Shown here: one piece after another, positions 1 to 6,155 of the stretch | Layout: each line of letters begins with the position of its first letter | Numbering within the stretch: position 1 is the stretch's first letter | NCBI GenBank assembly: GCA_900321915.1 | Contig: ONXW01000236.1 | Coordinates: 1-14,420 of the forward strand | DNA length: 14,420 nt | Direction: 5' to 3' | Source: an uncultured Eubacteriales bacterium | GTDB taxonomy: Bacteria > Bacillota > Clostridia > Lachnospirales > Lachnospiraceae | Position numbers and translations under genes: made by a program | The notes under the pieces: model-generated | Seen by the model: the letters and a program-made list of their open reading frames with translations, nothing else | Databases searched by the model: none | Told to the model about the DNA's origin: nothing

Positions 1-202
1 CAACATCCTGGCGCCGGTGATCCTGATGCTGCAGGGGGAGATTGCCCCGCATATAAAGAAAGGCGGCATCTTTATCACTTCGGGCATCATTAACACGAAG
101 GAGCAGGATGTGGTGGACGCCATCACGGAAAACCCCGCCTTTGAGCTTCTGGGCGTGACCCGGCAGGGCGAGTGGGTCTCTGTGACGGCAAAGCGTATCT
201 GA
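1..202 (+). CDS. prmA: Ribosomal protein L11 methyltransferase PrmA, C-terminal fragment (5' end outside window)
   Basis: The reading frame is open from the left edge (first full codon at position 2) to TGA at 200-202, giving the last 66 or so residues of the protein. PrmA uses S-adenosylmethionine to methylate ribosomal protein L11 in the cytosol. The fragment opens with N-I-L-A-P-V-I-L, which is the family's class I methyltransferase motif IV (NILA) followed by a helix. It then has a strand-turn of the type GGIFITSGI, usual near the end of the Rossmann fold, and ends with a strand in WVSVTAK, the normal C-terminus. The next gene, rsmE, starts 17 nt downstream, and prmA-rsmE pairing is common in Bacillota, so the two are probably cotranscribed. 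A generic methyltransferase cannot be excluded from the tail alone, but the NILA motif plus the neighbour make PrmA likely. Confidence 0.9.
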   Translation, partial: NILAPVILMLQGEIAPHIKKGGIFITSGIINTKEQDVVDAITENPAFELLGVTRQGEWVSVTAKRI

Positions 203-219
203 CGGCACGGGGACAGATT

Positions 220-957
220 ATGTATCATTTTTTTGCGGAGCCGGAGCAGTTTTCCGGTGAGACGGTGACCATCACCGGGGCCGACGCGGGGCACATGATC
301 CGCGTGCTCCGGATGAAGCCGGGGGAAAAGATACTCGTCAGCAGCATGGCCGGCGGGGACTGGATGTGCGAGACGGAAACATTTGCCGCCGATTCCGTGA
401 CATGCCGGATTCTGGAGGCCTGCGACGGGGACCGGGAGCTTCCAGCCAGGATACACCTGTTCCAGGGACTCCCGAAGAGCGACAAGATGGAGTGGATTAT
501 CCAGAAAGCGGTGGAGCTGGGGGCCTTCCGGATCGTGCCGGTGGCGACGAAGAACGCCGTGGTGAAGCTGGAGGAAAAGAAGGCGGCGCAGAAGGTGTCC
601 CGCTGGAATGCCATCGCCCTGGCGGCCGCGAAGCAGTCGAAGCGGAGCGCTGTCCCGGAGGTTTCCCGGGTCATGGGATTTGCGGAAGCGCTGCGGGAAG
701 CTGCAGGCTTTGAGCAGAAGCTGATCCCCTATGAGAACGCGGAAGGGATTTCTGCGACGAGAAGGGAGATCCTCTCGGCCCGGCCGGGCACCGATATCGC
801 GGTCTTTATCGGCCCCGAGGGCGGCTTCGACAGTGCCGAGGTTGCCGCCGCGGAGGAGGCCGGATTTGTCCCGGTCACCCTGGGAAAACGGATCCTGCGC
901 ACCGAGACGGCTGGACTCTGCATCCTGTCCGCCCTGATGCTGCAGCTGGAACAGTAA
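220..957 (+). CDS. rsmE: 16S rRNA (uracil(1498)-N(3))-methyltransferase RsmE
   Basis: RsmE is a SPOUT-class enzyme that methylates N3 of U1498 in 16S rRNA of the 30S subunit. The 245-residue length is normal for the family. The N-terminal PUA-like part (about residues 1-70) contains the typical GxDAGHMIRVLRMKPGE-type segment. The SPOUT domain follows and carries the two knot signatures: IGPEGGF at residues 197-203 and LGKRILRTETA at residues 221-231. I chose ATG 220 because it opens with MYHFFAEP, typical of the family, and has GGGGA at 209-213 at a suitable distance. An upstream in-frame start at 172 would overlap prmA and has no support. It sits between prmA and nifS with short gaps, so it is a middle gene of the operon. 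Confidence 0.96.
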   Translation: MYHFFAEPEQFSGETVTITGADAGHMIRVLRMKPGEKILVSSMAGGDWMCETETFAADSVTCRILEACDGDRELPARIHLFQGLPKSDKMEWIIQKAVELGAFRIVPVATKNAVVKLEEKKAAQKVSRWNAIALAAAKQSKRSAVPEVSRVMGFAEALREAAGFEQKLIPYENAEGISATRREILSARPGTDIAVFIGPEGGFDSAEVAAAEEAGFVPVTLGKRILRTETAGLCILSALMLQLEQ

Positions 958-977
958 GGTAAAGGAATACAGTATTT

Positions 978-2132
978 ATGGAAGCATATCTTGACAATTG
1001 TGCCACCACCCGGGTATTCGACAAGGTTCGGGAAGCGGTGGACTTAGCGATGCTGGAGGAGTACGGAAACCCGTCCTCGAAGCATATGATGGGCGTGAGG
1101 GCGGAGCGCCTTATCCGTGAGGCCCGGGAGACTATCGCCGGGACGCTGAAGGTGCAGGAGAAGGAGATACTCTTTACCTCCGGCGGCACCGAGTCCAACA
1201 ACCTGGCCCTGGTCGGCACGGCCCTCGCGGCCAAGCGCCGTGGAAAGCATATCATCACCACGGTGATGGAGCACGCCTCGGTGCACAAACCCCTGGAATT
1301 CCTGGAGGAGCTGGGATACGAGGTCACTTACCTGCCGGTGGACCATTACGGACATGTATCCCCTGAGGCGCTTGCGGAGGCGGTGCGGAAGGATACGATC
1401 CTGGTTTCCGTCATGTACGTGAACAATGAGATGGGCGCCGTGGCGGATATCGCCGCCCTGTCGGCGGCCGTGAAGGCGAAGAATCCCGACGCGGTTTTCC
1501 ACGCGGACGCCATCCAGGCTTACGGCAAATATGTGATCCGCCCGAAAAAAGAGGGCATCGACCTGCTCTCGGTCAGCGGGCACAAGATCCACGGCCCGAA
1601 GGGCACGGGATTCCTCTATATCAGCGGGAAGGTGCGGGTGCACCCCCTGATTCTGGGAGGAGGCCAGCAGAAGGATATGCGTTCCGGGACGGAAAATGTG
1701 CCCGGGTGCTATGGCCTCGGCGTGGCGGCGAAGGAGATCTATGCCGATCATGAGGCGAGGATCGACCGGCTCTACGCCCTCCGGGAGCGGATGATAGAGG
1801 GCCTGCACCGTCTGGACGGGGTGACCGTCAACGGGTATGAGGACAGGAGAAACGCGCCGCAGATTGTCAGCGCTTCCTTTGAGGGGGTGCGCGCCGAGGT
1901 GCTGCTGCATGCCCTGGAGGAGCACGGTATCTACGTGTCGGCGGGATCCGCCTGCTCTTCCAACCACCCGGGAATCAGCGGGACCCTGGCCGCCATCGGC
2001 GTGAAGAAGGATCTGCTGGATTCCACCATCCGGTTCAGCTTCGGCGCATTTACCGACGAGGCGCAGATCGACTATACCCTGGAAAAACTGAATGAGATCC
2101 TGCCGGTGCTCCGGCGGTTTACAAGACACTGA
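978..2132 (+). CDS. nifS: Cysteine desulfurase, NifS/IscS class I (partner of ThiI)
   Basis: A pyridoxal-phosphate enzyme of 384 residues that takes sulfur from cysteine as an enzyme-bound persulfide. The N-terminus YLDNCATTR is the usual family opening. The PLP-binding lysine is K203 in SGHKIHGPKG, preceded by H202. The catalytic cysteine is C326 in SAGSACSS. The TSGGTESNN segment (about residues 67-75) is the phosphate-binding region. AAAGGA at 961-966 serves as the ribosome site for ATG 978. The thiI ribosome site begins inside this gene's stop codon, so the two are translationally close. In Bacillus subtilis the thiI-adjacent desulfurase NifZ supplies sulfur directly to a ThiI lacking the rhodanese domain, and ThiI here lacks that domain too. 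I infer the same job here: s4U8 in tRNA. A general Fe-S role is possible but less likely, as no scaffold gene is adjacent. Confidence 0.93.
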   Translation: MEAYLDNCATTRVFDKVREAVDLAMLEEYGNPSSKHMMGVRAERLIREARETIAGTLKVQEKEILFTSGGTESNNLALVGTALAAKRRGKHIITTVMEHASVHKPLEFLEELGYEVTYLPVDHYGHVSPEALAEAVRKDTILVSVMYVNNEMGAVADIAALSAAVKAKNPDAVFHADAIQAYGKYVIRPKKEGIDLLSVSGHKIHGPKGTGFLYISGKVRVHPLILGGGQQKDMRSGTENVPGCYGLGVAAKEIYADHEARIDRLYALRERMIEGLHRLDGVTVNGYEDRRNAPQIVSASFEGVRAEVLLHALEEHGIYVSAGSACSSNHPGISGTLAAIGVKKDLLDSTIRFSFGAFTDEAQIDYTLEKLNEILPVLRRFTRH

Positions 2133-2141
2133 GGAGAATAT

Positions 2142-3323
2142 ATGTTTCAGGCATTTTTATTGAAATACGCGGAGATCGGCATCAAGGGAAAAAACCGCTA
2201 TATTTTCGAGGATAAGCTGGTATCCCACATCAACCGGACGCTGAAAGGGCTGGACGGAAAATTTACCGTGACCAAGGAAGCGGGGCGCATCTACGCCATC
2301 GCCCAGGAGGAATATGATTTTGACGAGGTGACAGAGCGCCTGCAGAAGGTGTTCGGCCTGGTGGCAATCTGTCCGCTGTACCGCGTGGAGGACAAAGGCT
2401 TTGAGGACCTGAAGGAGCAGGTGGTGAAGTATGTGGCGGACGCATATCCGGAGCGGAATTTCACCTTCAAGGTGATGTGCCGGCGCATCAACAAAGCCTA
2501 CCCGGGAACCTCCGAGACCATCAGCGCGGACCTGGGGGAAGTCCTGCTGGAGACTTACCCGGACCTTAAGGTGGATGTCCACAACCCGGAGGTGCTGATC
2601 CATGTGGAGATCCGGAAGGGCGGAATCAACATTTATTCCAAATCCATCCCCGGACCCGGCGGCATGCCGCTGGGCACCAACGGCAAGGCGATGCTCCTTC
2701 TCTCCGGAGGGATCGACAGCCCGGTGGCCGGCTACATGATCGCAAAACGCGGCGTCACGCTGGAAGCCGTCTATTTCCACGCCCCGCCGTACACCAGCGA
2801 GCGCGCAAAGCAGAAGGTTGTGGACCTGGCGAAGATTGTATCGCAGTATGCGGGGGCCATCCGGCTCCACGTCATAAACTTTACGGAGATCCAGCTCTAT
2901 ATCTATGAGCAGTGCCCCCACGACGAACTGACCATCATCATGCGGCGCTATATGATGAAGATCGCGGAGAAGATCGCGGAGGAGAACGGGTGCCTGTCCC
3001 TGGTGACAGGGGAGAGCATCGGGCAGGTGGCGTCCCAGACCATGCAGGCCATGGCGGTGACCAACGCCGTGTGCCATATGCCGGTATTCCGGCCGCTCAT
3101 CGCCTTCGACAAGCAGGAGATCGTGGATATTTCCGAGAAGATCGGAACCTACGAGACCTCCATCGAGCCCTATGAGGACTGCTGCACCATCTTTGTGGCG
3201 AAGCACCCGGTGACGAAGCCGCTGCTCCACAAGATTGAGAAATCGGAGAGGAACCTGGAAGAGAAGATCGATGAGATGGTGGACCGGGCCCTGGAGACGG
3301 AAGAGATTATAAGCGTGTGGTGA
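2142..3323 (+). CDS. thiI: tRNA 4-thiouridine synthase ThiI, short form without rhodanese domain
   Basis: ThiI adenylates U8 of tRNA and replaces the oxygen with sulfur to make 4-thiouridine, a near-UV sensor base; in some bacteria it also serves thiamin synthesis. The protein is 393 residues: an N-terminal ferredoxin-like region, a THUMP domain (roughly residues 60-165), and a PP-loop ATPase domain. The PP-loop SGGIDSP begins at S188. A Cys-Cys pair at 347-348 in the EDCCTIF segment lies where E. coli ThiI has its catalytic Cys344. The protein stops about 90 residues short of the 482-residue E. coli form, so the C-terminal rhodanese sulfur-carrier domain is absent. GAGGAG at 2131-2136 overlaps the nifS stop and precedes ATG 2142 by 5 nt. 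It ends the prmA-rsmE-nifS-thiI operon. Confidence 0.96.
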   Translation: MFQAFLLKYAEIGIKGKNRYIFEDKLVSHINRTLKGLDGKFTVTKEAGRIYAIAQEEYDFDEVTERLQKVFGLVAICPLYRVEDKGFEDLKEQVVKYVADAYPERNFTFKVMCRRINKAYPGTSETISADLGEVLLETYPDLKVDVHNPEVLIHVEIRKGGINIYSKSIPGPGGMPLGTNGKAMLLLSGGIDSPVAGYMIAKRGVTLEAVYFHAPPYTSERAKQKVVDLAKIVSQYAGAIRLHVINFTEIQLYIYEQCPHDELTIIMRRYMMKIAEKIAEENGCLSLVTGESIGQVASQTMQAMAVTNAVCHMPVFRPLIAFDKQEIVDISEKIGTYETSIEPYEDCCTIFVAKHPVTKPLLHKIEKSERNLEEKIDEMVDRALETEEIISVW

Positions 3324-3335
3324 TGACGGACCAGG

Positions 3336-3365
3336 CCCTCGGCCTGCAGCCGGGGGAAGGTTTTT
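3336..3365 (+). terminator. Candidate intrinsic terminator after thiI
   Basis: Positions 3336-3343 can pair with 3349-3356 (eight pairs, one a G-U), with a five-base loop. Four bases later comes TTTTT (3361-3365). It lies 13 nt past the thiI stop and points the right way to end the thiI transcript. The gap between stem and T-run is longer than ideal, and a shorter alternative stem (3332-3337 with 3341-3346) competes, so confidence is moderate. Confidence 0.45.
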
Positions 3366-3385
3366 CAGCTCTGTTTCACGGACAG

Positions 3386-3420
3386 AAAAAGACGTGCCGC
3401 ATTCAACTGTGCGGCACGTC
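3386..3420 (-). terminator. Intrinsic terminator of the HPr-like gene (minus strand)
   Basis: A perfect ten-base inverted repeat, GACGTGCCGC at 3391-3400 and GCGGCACGTC at 3411-3420, has a ten-base loop. Read on the minus strand it is followed directly by TTTTT (complement of 3386-3390), a textbook Rho-independent terminator 35 nt past the stop of the minus-strand gene. On the plus strand the downstream tract (TCTGTTCTGATGTTTT) is poorer, so it may act only weakly as a back-up terminator for thiI. Confidence 0.85.
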
Positions 3421-3454
3421 TCTGTTCTGATGTTTTACCGGTATCCGGCAGGAA

Positions 3455-3694
3455 TCAGGAGATGATGTACGGAGCAAGGGTGTTGAGGATTGCGTCCAGT
3501 TTTTCACCCTCTTCTTCCTGAATGTTCAGCTCGATCGGTTTGGAAAGGTCAAGGCTGAAGATACCCATGATGGACTTGGCGTCTACAACGTATCTTCCGG
3601 AAACCAGATCGAAGTCGGTATTGAATTTGGTGAGATCATTGACGAAATTCTTTACTTTATCGATGGAATTGAGGGATATCTGAACTGTTTTCAT
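3455..3694 (-). CDS. HPr-like domain protein lacking the phosphocarrier histidine
   Basis: This 79-residue cytosolic protein matches the HPr fold of the sugar phosphotransferase system. Its middle part, KSIMGIFSLDLSKPIEL from K40, closely parallels the KSIMGVMSLG region of true HPr, and S41 aligns with the regulatory Ser46 that HPr kinase phosphorylates in Bacillota. The N-terminal part has no GIHARPA motif: residues 5-25 contain no histidine, and there is none anywhere in the protein. It therefore cannot carry phosphate from enzyme I to sugar permeases in the usual way. B. subtilis Crh is a known precedent of an HPr paralogue that lost His15 and kept Ser46 for regulation. The ribosome site AGGAGG (complement of 3704-3709) supports ATG at 3694. 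It is a single-gene unit with its own promoter, leader palindrome and terminator, convergent to thiI and divergent from mtaB. Its function is unknown; a regulatory role is inference. Confidence 0.85.
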   Translation of the reverse strand: MKTVQISLNSIDKVKNFVNDLTKFNTDFDLVSGRYVVDAKSIMGIFSLDLSKPIELNIQEEEGEKLDAILNTLAPYIIS

Positions 3695-3742
3695 AAATTA
3701 CATCCTCCTGATAAATGGTATTGTGTTCTGCGGACAGTGCTG

Positions 3743-3760
3743 GGCGGTCTTAAGACCGCC
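3743..3760. repeat. 18-bp perfect palindrome between the divergent HPr-like gene and mtaB
   Basis: GGCGGTCTTAAGACCGCC reads identically on both strands (two 9-base arms, no spacer). It lies about 8-25 nt downstream of the start site predicted for the minus-strand HPr-like promoter. It also lies just upstream of a TCTAAT box (3765-3770) that could be an mtaB -10. It could be an operator shared by both genes or a 5'-end stem-loop in the HPr-like mRNA. A hairpin folded as RNA would need to open its centre to form a loop. The absence of a T-run argues against a terminator. Confidence 0.6.
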
Positions 3761-3774
3761 GCCTTCTAATGTTA

Positions 3775-3803
3775 AGTGTACAAATCGACGGAAAAAAAGT
3801 CAA
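3775..3803 (-). promoter_or_regulatory. Sigma-A-type promoter of the HPr-like gene (minus strand)
   Basis: On the minus strand TTGACT (complement of 3798-3803) matches five of six consensus -35 bases. It is followed after exactly 17 nt by TACACT (complement of 3775-3780), four of six -10 bases. A start site near 3768 would give a leader of about 70 nt containing the 3743-3760 palindrome and the AGGAGG ribosome site. The -35 box lies only 17 nt from the mtaB start codon on the other strand. Confidence 0.65.
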
Positions 3804-3820
3804 GACGGGAGTTGCAGATA

Positions 3821-5194
3821 ATGAGAAAAGCGGCGTTTCACAACCTGGGATGCAAGGTGAATGCCTGGGAGACGGAAGCGATGGAGCAGATGCTGGAAGC
3901 GGCGGGATATGAGATCGTGCCTTTTACGGAGAAGGCGGACGTCTATATCGTCAATACCTGCTCTGTGACGAACATCGCGGACAAAAAGTCCCGGCAGATG
4001 CTGCACCGGGCCAGGAAGAACAATCCCGCGGCGGCGGTGGTGGCTGCGGGATGCTACGCGCAGTCGGCGAAGGAAGTGCTGCAGCAGGACGACGCGGTGG
4101 ATATCATCATCGGCAATGACCGGAAGAAAGAACTGGCCGCTATCCTGGAACGATGGTTTGCGGAGTCCGGTCCCGGAAACGGCTCTCTGGAAAATGCTGC
4201 CGGCCGCAGGATGGAAGACTGGATAGACATTTCCGGGGTGCGGGAGTTCGAGGACATGCATATCAGCAGGACTGCGGAGCACACCCGCGCGTTCCTGAAA
4301 ATCCAGGACGGGTGCAACCAGTTCTGCAGCTACTGCATTATCCCCTACGCCCGCGGCCGGGTGCGGAGCCGCAGGCCGGAGGATGTGGTGCGGGAGGCGG
4401 AAATCCTTGCCTCCGAGGGATACCGGGAGATCGTCCTCACCGGCATCCACCTGTCTTCCTACGGGCTGGATTTCGAGAAGAAGGAATACGAGGGGGAGAG
4501 CAGCCTGATGGACCTGCTCCGGAAGCTGGACCGGGTCCCGGGGATAGAGCGGCTGCGGCTGGGATCGCTGGAGCCCCGGATTGTGACGGACGAGTTCGCG
4601 GAAAAGCTTTCGGAGCTCAGAACCATCTGCCCGCATTTCCACCTGTCGCTGCAGAGCGGCTGCGGAAAGACCCTGCGGCGGATGAACCGTCACTATACGC
4701 CGGAAGAATACAGGGCCTGCTGCGAGCGGCTGCGCCGCGTCTTTGACCATCCCGCCGTCACCACGGACGTGATTGTGGGATTTCCCGGGGAGACAGAGGA
4801 GGAATTTGCCATATCCCGGCAGTTTGTGGACAGCATCGGGTTTTATGAGCTCCACGTATTCCGCTACTCCAGGAGGAAGGGGACGAAGGCCGACAAAATG
4901 CCGGACCAGGTGCCGGAGGCTGTGAAGGCATTAAGGAGCGATGTGCTGATTTCCATGGACAGGGAGAAATCCGCGGCGTTCCGCAGATGGTACATCGGCC
5001 GTCCCGCGGAAATCCTGATGGAGGAACCCGTACTTATCGGGGGAAGAAAGTATATGGCGGGGCATACCCGGGAGTATGTGAAGGGCGCCGTTCCCTGGCG
5101 GGAGGGCCTGAAAAATACCGTCATCCGGGGGATTTTCACCGGCATGCTCACGGATGAGATCCTGCTGGCGGCGGAGACGGGGACCGGTAATTAA
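3821..5194 (+). CDS. mtaB: tRNA (N6-threonylcarbamoyladenosine(37)-C2)-methylthiotransferase MtaB
   Basis: MtaB is a radical SAM methylthiotransferase that converts t6A37 to ms2t6A37 in tRNAs reading ANN codons, which steadies codon-anticodon pairing. With ATG 3821 it has 457 residues, normal for the family. The N-terminal UPF0004 domain has the three cluster cysteines C11 (GCKVN), C47 (NTCSVT) and C78 (AAGC). The radical SAM triad is C165, C169 and C172 in CNQFCSYC. A TRAM-like RNA-binding domain covers roughly the last 60 residues. The GCKVN opening distinguishes MtaB from MiaB and RimO. I prefer ATG 3821, preceded by a CGGGAG site at 3806-3811, over GTG 3776, which adds 15 basic residues not expected in the family and would start inside the opposing promoter. 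It is monocistronic, or nearly so: ireB has its own promoter downstream. Confidence 0.95.
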   Translation: MRKAAFHNLGCKVNAWETEAMEQMLEAAGYEIVPFTEKADVYIVNTCSVTNIADKKSRQMLHRARKNNPAAAVVAAGCYAQSAKEVLQQDDAVDIIIGNDRKKELAAILERWFAESGPGNGSLENAAGRRMEDWIDISGVREFEDMHISRTAEHTRAFLKIQDGCNQFCSYCIIPYARGRVRSRRPEDVVREAEILASEGYREIVLTGIHLSSYGLDFEKKEYEGESSLMDLLRKLDRVPGIERLRLGSLEPRIVTDEFAEKLSELRTICPHFHLSLQSGCGKTLRRMNRHYTPEEYRACCERLRRVFDHPAVTTDVIVGFPGETEEEFAISRQFVDSIGFYELHVFRYSRRKGTKADKMPDQVPEAVKALRSDVLISMDREKSAAFRRWYIGRPAEILMEEPVLIGGRKYMAGHTREYVKGAVPWREGLKNTVIRGIFTGMLTDEILLAAETGTGN

Positions 5195-5241
5195 GAATTC
5201 TGAAAATTATGTGAATTCGGCTTACAGATACGGATATGACC

Positions 5242-5270
5242 TTGTCGAACGGCTTTTCTTATGCTATCAT
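5242..5270 (+). promoter_or_regulatory. Extended -10 sigma-A promoter of the ireB operon
   Basis: TTGTCG (5242-5247, four of six) and TATCAT (5265-5270, five of six) are spaced by 17 nt. TGC directly before the -10 makes it an extended -10 element. Transcription would start near 5277, about 24 nt upstream of the ireB ATG. The inverted repeat CTATCA-TTTC-TGATAG (5264-5279) lies over the -10 box and predicted start site and could be an operator. Confidence 0.7.
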
Positions 5271-5300
5271 TTCTGATAGTTGGAAAAGAGGACGTGAATT

Positions 5301-5564
5301 ATGGGCGATATCATGGATACACGGTATTTCAGGGCCGTGCAGGATGGAAAAAAGATGGAAGTAAGCGACGTTCTTCGGGACGTGTATAACGCGCTGACGG
5401 AGAAGGGATACAACCCGATCAATCAGCTGGTGGGATACATCATGTCCGGAGATCCGACGTATATTACCAGCCATAAGAGCGCCAGAAGTCTGATTATGAA
5501 AGTGGAACGCGATGAGATCGTGGAAGAACTGATGCGCGCCTACGTGGAAGACCGCCTCTCCTGA
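5301..5564 (+). CDS. ireB: IreB family regulatory phosphoprotein (UPF0297; YrzL-like)
   Basis: A small cytosolic protein of 87 residues, the usual length of the UPF0297/IreB family. The conserved core is visible: [20 protein letters not shown], then [19 protein letters not shown], then a terminal helix with [15 protein letters not shown]. In Enterococcus faecalis IreB is a substrate of the PASTA kinase IreK and affects cephalosporin resistance, with phosphorylation on N-terminal threonines. Here T7 (in MDTRYF) is the only threonine in the first 30 residues and is the likely site. The biochemical role is otherwise poorly defined. AGAGGA at 5287-5292 supports ATG 5301. It is first in the operon and is followed by ruvX and DUF1292, as in B. 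subtilis yrzL-yrrK-yrzB. Confidence 0.93.
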   Translation: MGDIMDTRYFRAVQDGKKMEVSDVLRDVYNALTEKGYNPINQLVGYIMSGDPTYITSHKSARSLIMKVERDEIVEELMRAYVEDRLS

Positions 5565-5595
5565 GGACGGCTGTATTCACGGATTATTTCTGGCA

Positions 5596-5601
5596 TATAA
5601 T
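5596..5601 (+). promoter_or_regulatory. Possible internal -10 box upstream of ruvX
   Basis: A perfect TATAAT lies in the 126-nt gap between ireB and ruvX. No good -35 is found 16-18 nt upstream (GTATTC at 5573-5578 matches poorly), so this is only a candidate. If used, the transcript would begin near 5608 and its leader would include the 5635-5667 hairpin. Confidence 0.3.
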
Positions 5602-5634
5602 AAAACAGAACAGTGCAGGGAGAAAGCTGTGACC

Positions 5635-5667
5635 TTGCTGTTTTCCGGTTTTTCGGAAGACAGGCAA
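5635..5667 (+). promoter_or_regulatory. Stable stem-loop in the ruvX 5' region
   Basis: Positions 5635-5647 can pair with 5654-5667 (13 pairs, one G-U, one bulged G at 5664) around a six-base GTTTTT loop. A second, smaller competing hairpin follows: AAAGC (5666-5670) with GCTTT (5674-5678), running into TTTTT at 5676-5680. This resembles a weak terminator. The pair could be an attenuator, a processing site or a mRNA-stability element before ruvX. Function is inference. Confidence 0.45.
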
Positions 5668-5690
5668 AGCATGGCTTTTTAGCGTGTGAT

Positions 5691-6137
5691 ATGAGAATAC
5701 TTGGACTGGATTTCGGGTCGCGGACCGTGGGCGTCGCCGTGAGCGATCCCATGGGATGGACCGCGCAGGGGCTGGAGACAATCACCAGGCCCGAGGAAAA
5801 CAAGCTCCGCAGGACGCTGGCCCGCATCGGGGAGCTTGCGGAAGAATACGGGGCGGAGAAAATCGTTCTCGGATACCCGAAGAATATGAACAATACAGAG
5901 GGAGAGCGGGTGCAGAAAACGCTGGAGTTCAAGGAGATGCTGGAGCGGCGCACGGCTCTTCCCGTGGTGCTCTGGGACGAGCGCCTGACGACGGTGGCTG
6001 CGGAGCGGGTCCTGATGGAGACCGGCGTCCGCAGGGAGAACAGGAAAGCTGTCGTGGATACGGTGGCGGCAGTGCTGATTCTGCAGGGGTACCTGGATGC
6101 CCTGGCAAACGGGACTGCAGGCAGAGCGGAGGAATAA
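5691..6137 (+). CDS. ruvX: RuvX/YqgF family Holliday junction resolvase-like nuclease
   Basis: A protein of 148 residues with the RNase H-like fold of the YqgF family. These proteins are annotated as putative Holliday junction resolvases and are also implicated in processing pre-16S rRNA. The N-terminus [19 protein letters not shown] carries the first catalytic aspartate, D7. The [13 protein letters not shown] segment holds the conserved G-x-P region. The [14 protein letters not shown] segment contains the conserved D-E-R-L acidic site. A late acidic residue is in [17 protein letters not shown] 5691 is the only sensible start by homology, although I see no clear Shine-Dalgarno sequence in the 15 bases before it. 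An upstream in-frame GTG at 5613 would add 26 unconserved residues and also lacks a site. It is second in the ireB operon. Confidence 0.93.
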   Translation: MRILGLDFGSRTVGVAVSDPMGWTAQGLETITRPEENKLRRTLARIGELAEEYGAEKIVLGYPKNMNNTEGERVQKTLEFKEMLERRTALPVVLWDERLTTVAAERVLMETGVRRENRKAVVDTVAAVLILQGYLDALANGTAGRAEE

Positions 6138-6155
6138 ACCGGAGAGAGGTTCACT

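Noticed and set aside
1044..2129. Long open frame on the minus strand (361 codons) opposite nifS
   Set aside because: It mirrors the nifS reading frame; GC-rich codon use removes stops from the opposite strand. The translation is rich in H, R, L and G, has no recognisable domain, and lacks a ribosome site.
3776..3820. GTG 3776 as the mtaB start
   Set aside because: It adds 15 basic residues before the family's normal opening and lacks a ribosome site; ATG 3821 has one.
3800..4855. Long open frame on the minus strand (351 codons) opposite mtaB
   Set aside because: It is a shadow of the well-supported MtaB frame, with the same R/P/H-rich composition and no family resemblance.
5197..5218. Two GAATTC sequences after mtaB as a terminator stem
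   Set aside because: The pairing is only six bases, AT-rich, has a wide loop and no T-run; a promoter follows directly.
5613..5690. GTG 5613 as the ruvX start, or a small leader peptide in that frame
   Set aside because: There is no ribosome site before the GTG, and the 26 added residues do not resemble the family. The stretch overlaps the stem-loop, which explains the region better.
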